The notes below the pieces were generated by a model. The model saw nothing but the letters and a program-made list of their open reading frames with translations, was not told where the DNA came from and made no database searches. Of a stretch of 36,785 nucleotides of DNA, positions 1 through 8,593 are shown piece after piece. The DNA comes from Roseivirga sp. UBA6061 (GTDB taxonomy: Bacteria > Bacteroidota > Bacteroidia > Cytophagales > Cyclobacteriaceae), in the NCBI GenBank assembly GCA_002427745.1, contig DIYF01000137.1:1-36785 (forward strand). Reading direction: 5' to 3'. The translations under genes were made by a program, and so were the position numbers. Every line of letters starts with the position of its first letter. The first letter of the stretch is position 1.

Positions 1-488
1 AGCAGGTTTTAGCTTCCAGAGCCCCCCCACTTATAACTTCGTCCTCCTATATGAAGCCGCCATATCCTAAAATTTCCATCTGTCTACGATATGTCCCTCC
101 TCTATGGAGTTATGAGTTTATCCAGGTCCGGTTACGTTTTTGATAAAAAGGGTGCTGATTGCCCCATAAGGAAAACCTACATTATCAAAGACATTGCAAA
201 AGAACCCGGCTTAGAACTCAGCACTTTGATTTTTGATGAAAAAGCCGAAATCTAAAATACCACCTGATCAGAACTACCGTGAAAACTGATGTGGTTGATT
301 AAGCGAGCTTTTCTGACAGATTGCACATAGTATGTTCGAACACAGTAATCAAAAAGGGCTTTTTTAAATCTATCCATTTAGATAATTTGGCTGTCGGTCA
401 AGCAAGTGTTGCATAGCTATATTACAGGATGGTGTCAAGGCTAAAAAAGCCATCGTCAATCCTGATTTTTAATTAAATATCAAGAAAG
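1..488. other. Gene-poor left end with short coding-like remnants
   Basis: No convincing gene is visible here. The longest plausible frame on the plus strand runs from an ATG at 112 to a TAA at 253-255 (47 codons, C-terminus FDEKAEI); I do not recognise it. A second short frame ends at about 471 with the residues KKAIVNPDF but is preceded by an in-frame stop near 390 and has no start. These could be decayed gene ends or chance frames. The stretch also holds the upstream region of the next gene; I could not find a clear Bacteroidota promoter (TTTG, then TAnnTTTG) in it. Confidence 0.3.
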
Positions 489-1892
489 ATGAAGAGTCTC
501 GATAGACGGAATTTTTTAAAGAAAACCTCTTATTCTGCAGCTGCTGTGGCCACGGCATCTGCTTTTGTTGCCTGTGCCGAACCTCAGGAATCAGAACGCC
601 CTTCCAGTGCCCGGTACATGGGTGATTTTGCTGCACCAAAGCTGGATACCGTGAGAATAGCCCTTATAGGCGTAGGAGCCAGAGGAAGCGGGCATGCGCG
701 TGATTTTGCGAGCCTTGAGGGTACCGAGATTGTGGCCATCTCTGATTTATATGAGGACTGGGCAAAACGTTCGGCCGACCGCTGTAAAGAGATAGGCCAG
801 GGAAGCAGGCATCAGGATATTAAATTGTATCATGGTGACGAAAACCTCTGGAAGCAAATGCTTACCGAGGTGAAGCCTGATGCTGTGATCATCAGCACTA
901 ACTGGAAAAACCATGCACCCATGGCCATTGAGACCATGAAGCAGGGAGCCCATGCATTTATTGAAGTACCGATTGCTGTGACGGTTGAGGAAATGTGGCA
1001 GCTGGTAGACACTTCAGAACTGACCGGAAAGCACTGCATGATGATGGAGAATGTGAACTACGGCCGGGATGAGCTCATGTTCCTGAATATGTGTCGCCAG
1101 GGCCTGATAGGAGACATTTTGCATGGCGAGGCTTCTTATATTCACGAGCTACGCTTCCAGATGGAAGAACAGGAGCGCGGAACGGGTTCCTGGAGAACAC
1201 ATCATTATGCCAACAGAAATGGTAACCTCTACCCTACGCATGGCCTTGGCCCTGTAGCACAGTACATGAACCTTGGCAGAACCGATGACTCATTCGGTAC
1301 GCTTGTTTCTTATTCGACACCGGCTCTGGGCAGAAAAAAGTATGCGGAAAAGAACTATGCAGCCGACCATAAATGGAACAAGCTGACCTACAATGGCGGA
1401 GATCTGAATACCTCAATCATTAAAACCCACCTGGGCAGAACCGTGATGGTGCAGTGGGATGAAACCAGCCCAAGACCCTATTCGCGGCTTAACCTGATCC
1501 AGGGAACTTCCGGCACACTGGCTGGTTTCCCTACAAGAGTCGCCCTGGAAGGTGGCGTGGAAGGGCTTACAGACAACCACCACCGCTGGGCAGAAGGTCA
1601 GGAAGCCCTGGCTGTACTCAGGGAAAGATATGATCACCCCTTATACAAGAAGTTGAATGAGAGCACAAAAAACAGTGGACATGGCGGAATGGACGGCATT
1701 ATGCGTTATCGCATTGTAGAATGTCTCAGAAAGGGGCTTCCGTTGGACCAGAACCTCTACGAGGGCTGTTTCTGGAGTGCCGTAGGGCCTCTCAGCGAAG
1801 CTTCTGTAGCCAATGGTGGAGCTCCTCAGAACTTCCCAGACTTTACACGCGGAGGCTGGGAAACTACCAAACCACTTGGTGTCATTTCATGA
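489..1892 (+). CDS. Gfo/Idh/MocA family protein, GH109-type glycosidase-like, Tat-exported
   Basis: A 467-residue NAD(P)-binding oxidoreductase-fold protein. The N-terminus carries a twin-arginine motif (RRNFLKK, residues 6-12), an alanine-rich hydrophobic stretch and a lipobox-like FVAC ending at Cys29, so it is probably exported folded and perhaps lipid-anchored. The Rossmann glycine motif GVGARGSGHA is at 61-70, the Gfo/Idh EVP motif at 159-161, and YPTHG at 248-252. The last, with the nearby ENVNY segment, matches the region of GH109 alpha-N-acetylgalactosaminidases that supplies active-site Tyr and His. Members use bound NAD(+) to cleave glycosides by oxidation, elimination and re-reduction. 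Length is normal for GH109. The gene stands alone, with a probable terminator behind it. Family membership is firm; the sugar substrate is inferred only from resemblance. Confidence 0.87.
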   Translation: MKSLDRRNFLKKTSYSAAAVATASAFVACAEPQESERPSSARYMGDFAAPKLDTVRIALIGVGARGSGHARDFASLEGTEIVAISDLYEDWAKRSADRCKEIGQGSRHQDIKLYHGDENLWKQMLTEVKPDAVIISTNWKNHAPMAIETMKQGAHAFIEVPIAVTVEEMWQLVDTSELTGKHCMMMENVNYGRDELMFLNMCRQGLIGDILHGEASYIHELRFQMEEQERGTGSWRTHHYANRNGNLYPTHGLGPVAQYMNLGRTDDSFGTLVSYSTPALGRKKYAEKNYAADHKWNKLTYNGGDLNTSIIKTHLGRTVMVQWDETSPRPYSRLNLIQGTSGTLAGFPTRVALEGGVEGLTDNHHRWAEGQEALAVLRERYDHPLYKKLNESTKNSGHGGMDGIMRYRIVECLRKGLPLDQNLYEGCFWSAVGPLSEASVANGGAPQNFPDFTRGGWETTKPLGVIS

Positions 1893-1976
1893 TGCCCATG
1901 ATTGTTTAAACGCTGACCTGAACATCAGCATTTGAACTAAACTCATGGCCCTTTGATAAAGGACTACAACAAAATG

Positions 1977-2031
1977 AGCCGGTCACGACAGTGCCGGCTT
2001 TGAGCATCCGCCTTATTTCAGCCGGCTTTTT
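1977..2031. terminator. Probable bidirectional terminator between convergent genes
   Basis: Three copies of an AGCCGG/CCGGCT element lie at about 1977, 1993 and 2020, the last followed by a T-run (AGCCGGCTTTTT). Any two can pair, so a hairpin with a U-tract forms on the plus strand for the oxidoreductase gene. On the minus strand the first two copies pair ahead of a CATTTT stretch, for the operon that ends at 2105. Confidence 0.5.
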
Positions 2032-2104
2032 AAGAAGAAGACCGGAGAAACCCCTTTGGAATACAGAAATCATCTCAACTAGAAAGTCCTGCCTGAGGAC
2101 ATTG

Positions 2105-2935
2105 TCAGCTCCCGTTCAACCGAACCATTATTTCTTTTAGCCGCAGCCAGTTTTGGTAGAACAGAGGCAGGCTCAGTACATTTTCGATATACTGGAATAC
2201 ATACATTACCAAAGCAAACAAAGCACCATATTGTACTACACCATCTCCTACAGCAACCACAATGGCAACAACCAGAAATGCCAGGGCAACCAGCCAGGAA
2301 ACAGAAAAGTTAAAAGCTTCCAGGTCAGAAAGCCTGATGTTCCATTTTACGGTTTGTTTTAAATGGTTTTTGAGTGCTTTCGGATCGTTTTGTTCCAACA
2401 CATCTACCTGACGTTCCATTTCATTATTGGATGCTTCGTTGTAGTCCATTGTCTTTTGGCTTGTTAACCAATACACCAGAAAAATAACTGTGGTAACCAC
2501 CAGGCTTCCGTAAAACACTTTGATGTTCAAGGAAAACAGAATCAAGACCACCCCGACCAGTCCGATGATATTGTTGATGAGTTCAGGCAAGGCGTTTTCC
2601 AGAAACTCAACAAATTCCCGCATCATGCTGAGACGGGCTGTTTTTACCGAAGATTGATTCTTACTCATCTTACCGATCATATTTTTTCCGGTGGCTTCAT
2701 AAATCTTACCATAAAACCGCGAATCAAACACCCGCCTTCCTACTCCTACTATAAGCAGTGCCAGACCAAGAGCCCCCAATTGAAATACACCTCCCCTGCT
2801 GTCGCTTATCACACCATCAATGGCATTGCCTATGAACAATGGAAACAGGAGCATAATACCGGCTTCGGCAAGAATGAGCAGGAACGTTAATAAAAACCGG
2901 GACTTATACTGCCTGAACAATGACTTGATATGCAT
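2105..2935 (-). CDS. ABC transporter six-transmembrane domain protein without ATPase
   Basis: A 276-residue integral membrane protein that resembles the transmembrane half of an ABC exporter: an N-terminal helix with LLFPLFIGNAIDGVI at about 29-43, further helices near 55-70, 115-150 and 205-265, and long polar stretches between them. The chain stops where the nucleotide-binding domain would begin; no Walker A, signature or Walker B motif follows, and no ATPase gene is nearby. Its start codon overlaps the stop of the upstream desaturase gene by one base (TGATG), so the two are likely translated together. Proteins annotated as 'ABC transporter six-transmembrane domain-containing' have this shape, but their function is unknown to me. 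It may pair with an ATPase encoded elsewhere or act without one. Confidence 0.75.
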   Translation of the reverse strand: MHIKSLFRQYKSRFLLTFLLILAEAGIMLLFPLFIGNAIDGVISDSRGGVFQLGALGLALLIVGVGRRVFDSRFYGKIYEATGKNMIGKMSKNQSSVKTARLSMMREFVEFLENALPELINNIIGLVGVVLILFSLNIKVFYGSLVVTTVIFLVYWLTSQKTMDYNEASNNEMERQVDVLEQNDPKALKNHLKQTVKWNIRLSDLEAFNFSVSWLVALAFLVVAIVVAVGDGVVQYGALFALVMYVFQYIENVLSLPLFYQNWLRLKEIMVRLNGS

Positions 2936-3816
2936 CAGACCTGGTTTTCAGTCAGATTCTTTTCGAGTCTTTCCGGCTTCCAATCAGGACCTTTGACCAG
3001 GTAGTTCCAGGCTTCTTTTAAACTGCGTGCTCCTTTCAGATCCTTGTAAATATTGATGTACTCGTGCAGATGTACTTTGACAGGGTTGATGGTCTCGATT
3101 TGCCTGGTCAGGCCGTATTTAGGCTTGTGCACCTCTTCCTGGAATGTCCCGAACATCCTGTCCCAAATGCTTAGCAGTGCTCCAAAGTTTTTGTCCAGGT
3201 ACATTTCATCCGAACCATGATGTACCCTGTGCTGAGAAGGGGTCATGAATATCTTTTCGAACCAACCCAGTTTTCCTATGATCTCAGTATGTAACCAAAA
3301 CTGATAGCCCAATACGAGCAAAAATGTGAGCAATACAATGTAGGGATGAAAACCCATGATAATAGCGGGTAAATAGAATACCCAGGTAATAAAACTATCA
3401 ATAAAGGAAACACGCATAGCCGTGGTATAATTGTAAATAGGCGAGCTGTGATGAATGCTGTGATATGACCACAAAATTCTCACCTTATGTTCAATGACAT
3501 GCTCCCAGTAGTATATAAAATCTATGAGCAGCAGGCATAGTAGTGTGGTCCATATATTTACCGGAATTTGCCAGGGAATAAATTCGGCCACTACAAAAAA
3601 AGCTCCCGCAAATATGAACGTGCTGATTTTTTCGAAAAGCTGTGCTACAATGAACACAGAAAAACTGGCCCACATTTCTCCCAACCTCCATTTGGTGATT
3701 TTCTTTTTGTAGAGCTCATAAAAAAACTCTACTACTGCCAGACCAATTGAAAAGATGAAAATGCCCCCGAGAACAAGTCCGACATGGTCTTCCATTTTTA
3801 CAATAATTTCTTCCAT
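2935..3816 (-). CDS. Sterol desaturase / fatty acid hydroxylase family protein
   Basis: A 293-residue membrane protein of the di-iron fatty acid hydroxylase superfamily. The histidine clusters that bind the metal pair are all visible: HVIEH (106-110), HSIHH (119-123), His176 and HRVHH (196-200). Hydrophobic helices precede and separate them (about 12-30, 50-100 and 137-175). Such enzymes use oxygen to hydroxylate or desaturate membrane lipids, sterols, carotenoids or alkylglycerols; the substrate cannot be told from the sequence. It is the middle gene of an operon: a small membrane protein lies 31 bp upstream and the ATPase-less ABC protein overlaps downstream by one base. The C-terminal 60 residues after the last His cluster are polar and probably cytoplasmic. 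Confidence 0.88.
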   Translation of the reverse strand: MEEIIVKMEDHVGLVLGGIFIFSIGLAVVEFFYELYKKKITKWRLGEMWASFSVFIVAQLFEKISTFIFAGAFFVVAEFIPWQIPVNIWTTLLCLLLIDFIYYWEHVIEHKVRILWSYHSIHHSSPIYNYTTAMRVSFIDSFITWVFYLPAIIMGFHPYIVLLTFLLVLGYQFWLHTEIIGKLGWFEKIFMTPSQHRVHHGSDEMYLDKNFGALLSIWDRMFGTFQEEVHKPKYGLTRQIETINPVKVHLHEYINIYKDLKGARSLKEAWNYLVKGPDWKPERLEKNLTENQV

Positions 3817-3847
3817 ATGCTTTGATTTTGTATGCTTTTCTAATGCT

Positions 3848-4066
3848 TTACAGACTTAGTATGAGAAGAAGAAATACAACAGTCACCAGGAAGTAGACCA
3901 ACCAAAAAGCGGGTTTGAATCTGAAGTCTGATTCAACATAGAACCATACACCTAAAAACAGAATCCAAACCCAGGATGAGTCTACGCGATAATGAGTTAA
4001 CAGCGCCAGGATTACCCAGAAAACCAGGTTGACCAAAATAAAATCAGCCAACCGTTTCCTTTTCAT
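3848..4066 (-). CDS. Small membrane protein of unknown function
   Basis: A 72-residue protein with three predicted transmembrane stretches (about 9-25, 29-45 and 51-72) and a positively charged N-terminus (MKRKR). A GTG at 4069 would add one residue; the ATG at 4066 is preferred. I recognise no family. It is the first gene of the operon with the sterol desaturase and the ABC-like protein and is preceded by the operator-like inverted repeat at 4147-4190, so it is probably the first product of that promoter. Confidence 0.6.
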   Translation of the reverse strand: MKRKRLADFILVNLVFWVILALLTHYRVDSSWVWILFLGVWFYVESDFRFKPAFWLVYFLVTVVFLLLILSL

Positions 4067-4146
4067 CACTTAACCATATGTCATCATCCTTCTTCACGAG
4101 CCTATATTTTTAGTGAAGGTATCGCAGCAGACAGCAATACTGATTC

Positions 4147-4190
4147 TCCCTATAAATCTGTACTCAAAAAGGTGTCTTGATTTATAGGGA
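4147..4190. promoter_or_regulatory. Operator A: perfect 12-bp inverted repeat upstream of the desaturase operon
   Basis: TCCCTATAAATC (4147-4158) and its exact reverse complement (4179-4190) flank a 20-bp spacer. Read on the minus strand, the distal arm extends to TCCCTATAAATCAAGACAC, which matches 18 of 19 bases of the arm upstream of the efflux operon (11142-11160). It lies 81-124 bp before the ATG at 4066. A weak minus-strand TAnnTT box (TACCTTCA, 4114-4121) sits 25 bp from the proximal arm, nearly the same distance as in the efflux promoter. The neighbouring AraC-type protein (4276-5397) is the natural candidate to bind it; that is inference. Confidence 0.6.
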
Positions 4191-4275
4191 ACCCTAATAA
4201 ACAACTGGAAATCAATTAATTATTACAGAGTCAATTCCCGAAGATCATTTTAGAAATGAGGCCGACCATTGAGCC

Positions 4276-5397
4276 CTAGGCACGCTCTTTATGCGCTCGT
4301 TTAAAGGCCGTTGGTGTTTGAGAAGTAGCTTTTTTAAATGCTGTATAAAAGGCGGCTTTGCTGTTGAACCCCACATCTAAGGAGATCGCGTAAATCGTAT
4401 CAGGCTTGGGTTCTAACAGCTTCTTTTTGGCGGCTTCAATCCTGAATTCATTGATAAAATCCGGGAAGTTTTTGCCAGAGCTTTGGTTAATAGCCTGAGA
4501 AATGTGGTGCACCGATTTATCCAGTTTTTCGGCTATGGTATTCAGCTTCAGGTCATATTCCAGATAGAGTTTTTCCTGTACTACCAAATCCTGAATTTCC
4601 CTAAAGAGGACAGACGAGTCTTTCAGCGAAGAATTGGCATATTTCTGCCTGGTTTCCTGTGGCAGATCATCAAAATCGCCACTAAAGGCAAATACCGGAA
4701 AGTGCATGATGGAATAGGCAAACACGAAGAAAAAAATGCTGATCATCAGTGTTTCAATCTTCATATAGGCCTGGTAATTCTCCACTGTATAACTCACAAC
4801 GGAATCTTTGGCCAGCACTCCCATCTGCAGCACAACAAAGGCTACAAATACAAACTTCACCCACTTGAGACTAAAGTTCTGCTTGTCATTTAAACTGAGT
4901 ACCAGAGGGGCCTTCTTCAGCCTGAAAAAAGCCGCAAAAGTCAGTGAGATGTTAATGATGGTGGTAATGAGGTATTCCAGCTCAAACCAATCATTGTATT
5001 CGGTTTCCTCCCCTCCCCAGCTTAAAAACTGATACAGGTTGTCGTAATCCAACAGAGGATAAAAAAACATCCATCGCAGCAGCGTGTATCCTGCCACTAT
5101 CCAAAGCCACTTTTTTACCTTCAGATCTGTTCTGGTAAACAGCACAACAAAATAATAAAGCAGAAAACCAGTAAGGTGGATAAAGAGGTAAGACAAGCCA
5201 TAGAAACCACTTGTACCATCGGTACTAATGGTCAGATAATGGTCAAAAGCGGTGAAGGTCTGTATAAAAATGAGGCTTGCCAGCACCTGGCGTATTCGCT
5301 TGTTTTTGCCTAAACCTGACTTTCTGAAAAGCACAAACACAAAAAGTATTGTACCTATCAAGGTTGCCAACAGAGGGGTCAGGCTTAACAGCTTCAT
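4276..5397 (-). CDS. Membrane-bound AraC-family transcriptional regulator
   Basis: A 373-residue fusion of a multi-helix membrane sensor with a C-terminal AraC DNA-binding domain. About seven hydrophobic helices cover residues 4-245; the AraC/XylS double helix-turn-helix follows at about 275-370, with first helix-turn-helix LNTIAEKLDKSVHHISQAIN, the DFINEFRIEAAKKKLL segment, and the second half AISLDVGFNSKAAFYTAFKKA. This layout is common in Bacteroidota. The helices may sense a membrane or lipid signal, but no ligand is evident. It lies between the efflux operon (upstream, separated by a terminator) and the desaturase operon, and both have matching inverted-repeat operators in their promoters, so it probably controls both. 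The RND terminator ends only about 28 bp before its ATG, so its own promoter must overlap that hairpin or it depends on read-through. Confidence 0.88.
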   Translation of the reverse strand: MKLLSLTPLLATLIGTILFVFVLFRKSGLGKNKRIRQVLASLIFIQTFTAFDHYLTISTDGTSGFYGLSYLFIHLTGFLLYYFVVLFTRTDLKVKKWLWIVAGYTLLRWMFFYPLLDYDNLYQFLSWGGEETEYNDWFELEYLITTIINISLTFAAFFRLKKAPLVLSLNDKQNFSLKWVKFVFVAFVVLQMGVLAKDSVVSYTVENYQAYMKIETLMISIFFFVFAYSIMHFPVFAFSGDFDDLPQETRQKYANSSLKDSSVLFREIQDLVVQEKLYLEYDLKLNTIAEKLDKSVHHISQAINQSSGKNFPDFINEFRIEAAKKKLLEPKPDTIYAISLDVGFNSKAAFYTAFKKATSQTPTAFKRAHKERA

Positions 5398-5424
5398 CAG
5401 TGCAAAAATAGTGCATTATAAAGC

Positions 5425-5451
5425 AGAAAAAACAGGGCCAAAGCCCTGTTT
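5425..5451 (-). terminator. Intrinsic terminator of the RND efflux operon
   Basis: A perfect 9-bp stem (AAACAGGGC at 5430-5438, GCCCTGTTT at 5443-5451) with a four-base loop is followed on the minus strand by six T residues. It is the textbook rho-independent form and ends the operon that stops at 5502. Confidence 0.85.
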
Positions 5452-5501
5452 ATAATCGACAATCTAACAACAACGTATCAAACCCGTGACTTAGAGATTT
5501 T

Positions 5502-8500
5502 CTAAGTGCTCACCACATGTCGTTTCTTTTTAAAACTGGTTTTAATCACATAAAAAACTGATGGGATTAAGTACAGGGTTAAAACGGTGGAGGTGATCAT
5601 ACCACCAATGGTAACAATGGCCATAGGTGTCCGCAGCTCAGCACCGGCATCGCCAATACCCAAAGCATTGGGCAGCATACCGAAGATAATGGCAACGGTG
5701 GTCATAATTACCGTTTTCATTTTGGTTCTGCCTGCCGTGATCGTAGCGATATAGAGATCCATTTTCTTCTCTTTCATCAGGTGATCGGTGTAATCGTGAA
5801 TCAGTATATCATCATTCACTACCAGGCCCAGCAGCGTAATGATGGCCATAAGCGACATGATATTCATAGTAGAGCCGAAGAAATACATAAACAGAAACAC
5901 ACCAATCATGGCCATAGGCACGGTAGTAAAAATTACCAGGGGCTGCCAAAAGCTTTCTACCAAAGAGGCCAGCAACATATACATGAGCAGCAGGGCAATG
6001 CCAAATGTAAGTACCATGTCGTTGGTCGCTTCATTGAGTTCCTTAATGTTACCCGTCCATGAAAACTTTACCGAAGGGGGCAGCTCCATTTCGGTCATAA
6101 GCTCCTGAATGCTGTTTTGCACATCACCCTGTAATGCTCCGGGAGCCAGATTGGCCGAAAGATCGATTGTTTTTACTTTGTTATCATGCTGAATTTGAGA
6201 GGGAGATTCTTCATAGAACACTTTGACCAACTGTCCTATGGTATACATGTTCTGAGCTGTAAAAATGGGTAGCTGCTCAATTTTCTCAACTGAATTAACG
6301 GCATCGTTCGGGTAGCTGACTGTGATATCGTACTCCCTTCCGTTCTCCTTAAGTACCGTAGCTTTAGCCCCGTTTATGGCGTTTCGCACGGCCATGGCTA
6401 CCTCCAGTGAGGTCAGATTCAGCTCTGCCAAAAGTCGGTTATTCGGCTTGAAATGAATTAAAGGGTTTCCCTTTCGCACACTGCTTTCATAATTCAGCAG
6501 CCCGTCAATTTCAGCCAGCTTATCCAGTACCATGGCACTGGCCTCCAGTAAATCGCCCTGATTGTCAGACTTTAACATGAATTGAATCGGGGCGCCATCA
6601 TCGGAACTTACAGTAGACACGGAGGCTTTGAGATCGGGTATGCTTTCCAGTTTTTCTCCCAGCTGCCCGGCAAACTCTCCATTGGAAAACGTGCGAAGTT
6701 CCTTTTTAACCAGTTTGAGTTTGGCATTGGCAAAATTCTCTCCGGTCGCACTGCTGTTTTTCTGCCCTATTATGGTCAATACTGAGGTGACACCTTCAAA
6801 ACCATTGATTTCCTCTTCAACCTGCCTGATAATCTGTTCGGATCGGTCAACGGTAGTCCCTGAAGGCATTTCCATTTCAACAAACACATCTCCGTTGTCT
6901 TCCTGTGGTTCAAACTCAAACCCTATATAGGGTAACAGGCTGGCAGTGCCGAGAAAGAGTATGAACATGATTCCGAAAAGAGCCAGGGGTTTCCATTTCC
7001 TGGATAGCAATTTGACGAGTGATCTTTCATAAACCCCTTCCAGCCAGTCAAAAAACCGCATTGAGAGTCGGGCCAGTCTGTTGGGCTTGCGTTCTTTTTT
7101 CAATAAAACGCTGGCCAGCATCGGGGTCAGCATAAACGAAACGACTAACGAGAATATGGTAGCTGCCGAGATGGTTAAGGCGTATTCTTTAAAAAACGCA
7201 CCGGTAGACGATGTCATGGAAGCAATGGGCAGGAACACCACCAGATTGGTGCCTGTGGAGGCTATCACAGCCATCATTACTTCTTGAGTACCTTGTACTG
7301 CAGCTTCCCGGATATTCATTCCGGTGTTTCTGAGCCGAATGATGTTTTCAATCACCACGATGGAGTTGGATACCAGGGCCCCGATCGCGACAGAAAAGCT
7401 CATCAAAGTCATCATATTCAGAGAGCCATTGAAAAGGCGCATGGCCACAAAGGTTCCCATAAGTGACACGGGAATGGAGATACTCACAATAAGCGTAGTG
7501 CGTATATCATTCAGAAAGAAAAACAGGATGATTCCCGTAATGATAATTCCCAGGATAATATTGGTAAGCGCATCATCTACCGCACTTTCTACATATTCTG
7601 AGGTATCGAAGGGAATGCTGATGGCAACCTCTTCCGGAAGTTCCTGCTGAAGTTCAGCCACCAGTATTTTGGCATCTCTGGCTACTTTCACTGCGTTGGC
7701 ATCTGCGGTTTTCATAATGCCCACGCTCACAATGTTCTCATAGCGCTTTCCATGCTCCATATCATAAAAAATCGCTTTGCCTTTTACGGTCTTCACAGAG
7801 TCTTTTACAGCAGCAAATTCAGTCAGTTTTCTCACCCCGAACGGAGTAGGCAGGTAGGAATCTTCCACATCCGCTACGCTTTTGTAATTCTCCCCTACTT
7901 CTACTGATGACACGCGGTCTTTGTGTATGTAGCTTCCACCGGATGTTTTGTTATTAACCGCCTTCAGGTATTGTGAAACCTCCTGAACATTCATACCAAT
8001 ATCGTACATGGCTTTTTTGTCTACCAGCACTCTTATTTCGCGCTCTTCACCACCATACAGGTCGATTTTAGAAACACCTTCGAGCTGACTCAACTTTGCC
8101 TTAATCACGCGATCTACATAGTCATACAGCTCACTTCCCGGGAGTTTGTCAGATGATACTACCAAATCAATTACCGGAATATCTGACAGCTTATACTTAT
8201 ACACCAGGGGGCGTTCAGCTTCTTCAGGTAAATAGGGAGTCACCAGATCCAGTTTGGTTTTCACCTCATTCAGTGCCTTATCCGGGTCAAGGCCATTGTT
8301 GAATTCAATGGTGATGACAGATGATTCGGGCATAGAAAAGGATCTGAGCGATTTGAGTCCGCTTAGTGTGGCTACTTCCTTTTCTATTTTATCTGTAATC
8401 TCTTTTTCTACCTCTTCGGGGGTGGCACCTACATGGTAGGTACTGATCACCACAGCCGGAATCTTTAAATCGGGAAACAGGTTTACCGCCAGCTTAGTGT

Positions 8501-8585
8501 AGGTTATATACCCAAACAGCACCAAAGCCAGAAACAGCATGGTCGTGGTAATGGGTCTGTTTATTGCAAGTCTCGTCAGTCTCAT
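5502..8585 (-). CDS. RND efflux transporter permease, HAE1/AcrB-like, with altered proton-relay residues
   Basis: A 1027-residue inner-membrane pump subunit of the resistance-nodulation-division superfamily, of normal length. The two-fold repeat is clear: helix 1 (13-30), a periplasmic porter/docking domain (about 31-335), helices 2-6 (about 336-500), helix 7 (about 533-555), a second periplasmic domain (about 556-855) and helices 8-12 (about 856-1015). In AcrB, TM4 carries the Asp-Asp proton relay and TM10 a Lys. By hand alignment the TM4 position here reads GALVSNSIVVIEN (Ser406-Asn407-Ser408), and TM10 reads GLVVNDDILIHDY (Asn924-Asp925-Asp926), so both canonical features are replaced while acidic residues appear in TM10. 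It is the last gene of a TolC-adaptor-permease operon, 8 bp after the adaptor. Substrate unknown. Confidence 0.93.
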   Translation of the reverse strand: MRLTRLAINRPITTTMLFLALVLFGYITYTKLAVNLFPDLKIPAVVISTYHVGATPEEVEKEITDKIEKEVATLSGLKSLRSFSMPESSVITIEFNNGLDPDKALNEVKTKLDLVTPYLPEEAERPLVYKYKLSDIPVIDLVVSSDKLPGSELYDYVDRVIKAKLSQLEGVSKIDLYGGEEREIRVLVDKKAMYDIGMNVQEVSQYLKAVNNKTSGGSYIHKDRVSSVEVGENYKSVADVEDSYLPTPFGVRKLTEFAAVKDSVKTVKGKAIFYDMEHGKRYENIVSVGIMKTADANAVKVARDAKILVAELQQELPEEVAISIPFDTSEYVESAVDDALTNIILGIIITGIILFFFLNDIRTTLIVSISIPVSLMGTFVAMRLFNGSLNMMTLMSFSVAIGALVSNSIVVIENIIRLRNTGMNIREAAVQGTQEVMMAVIASTGTNLVVFLPIASMTSSTGAFFKEYALTISAATIFSLVVSFMLTPMLASVLLKKERKPNRLARLSMRFFDWLEGVYERSLVKLLSRKWKPLALFGIMFILFLGTASLLPYIGFEFEPQEDNGDVFVEMEMPSGTTVDRSEQIIRQVEEEINGFEGVTSVLTIIGQKNSSATGENFANAKLKLVKKELRTFSNGEFAGQLGEKLESIPDLKASVSTVSSDDGAPIQFMLKSDNQGDLLEASAMVLDKLAEIDGLLNYESSVRKGNPLIHFKPNNRLLAELNLTSLEVAMAVRNAINGAKATVLKENGREYDITVSYPNDAVNSVEKIEQLPIFTAQNMYTIGQLVKVFYEESPSQIQHDNKVKTIDLSANLAPGALQGDVQNSIQELMTEMELPPSVKFSWTGNIKELNEATNDMVLTFGIALLLMYMLLASLVESFWQPLVIFTTVPMAMIGVFLFMYFFGSTMNIMSLMAIITLLGLVVNDDILIHDYTDHLMKEKKMDLYIATITAGRTKMKTVIMTTVAIIFGMLPNALGIGDAGAELRTPMAIVTIGGMITSTVLTLYLIPSVFYVIKTSFKKKRHVVST

Positions 8586-8593
8586 AGACGTAT

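Noticed and set aside
1721..1909. Plus-strand frame of 62 codons at the end of the GH109-like gene
   Set aside because: It is an out-of-frame shadow of the real gene with no start signal of its own.
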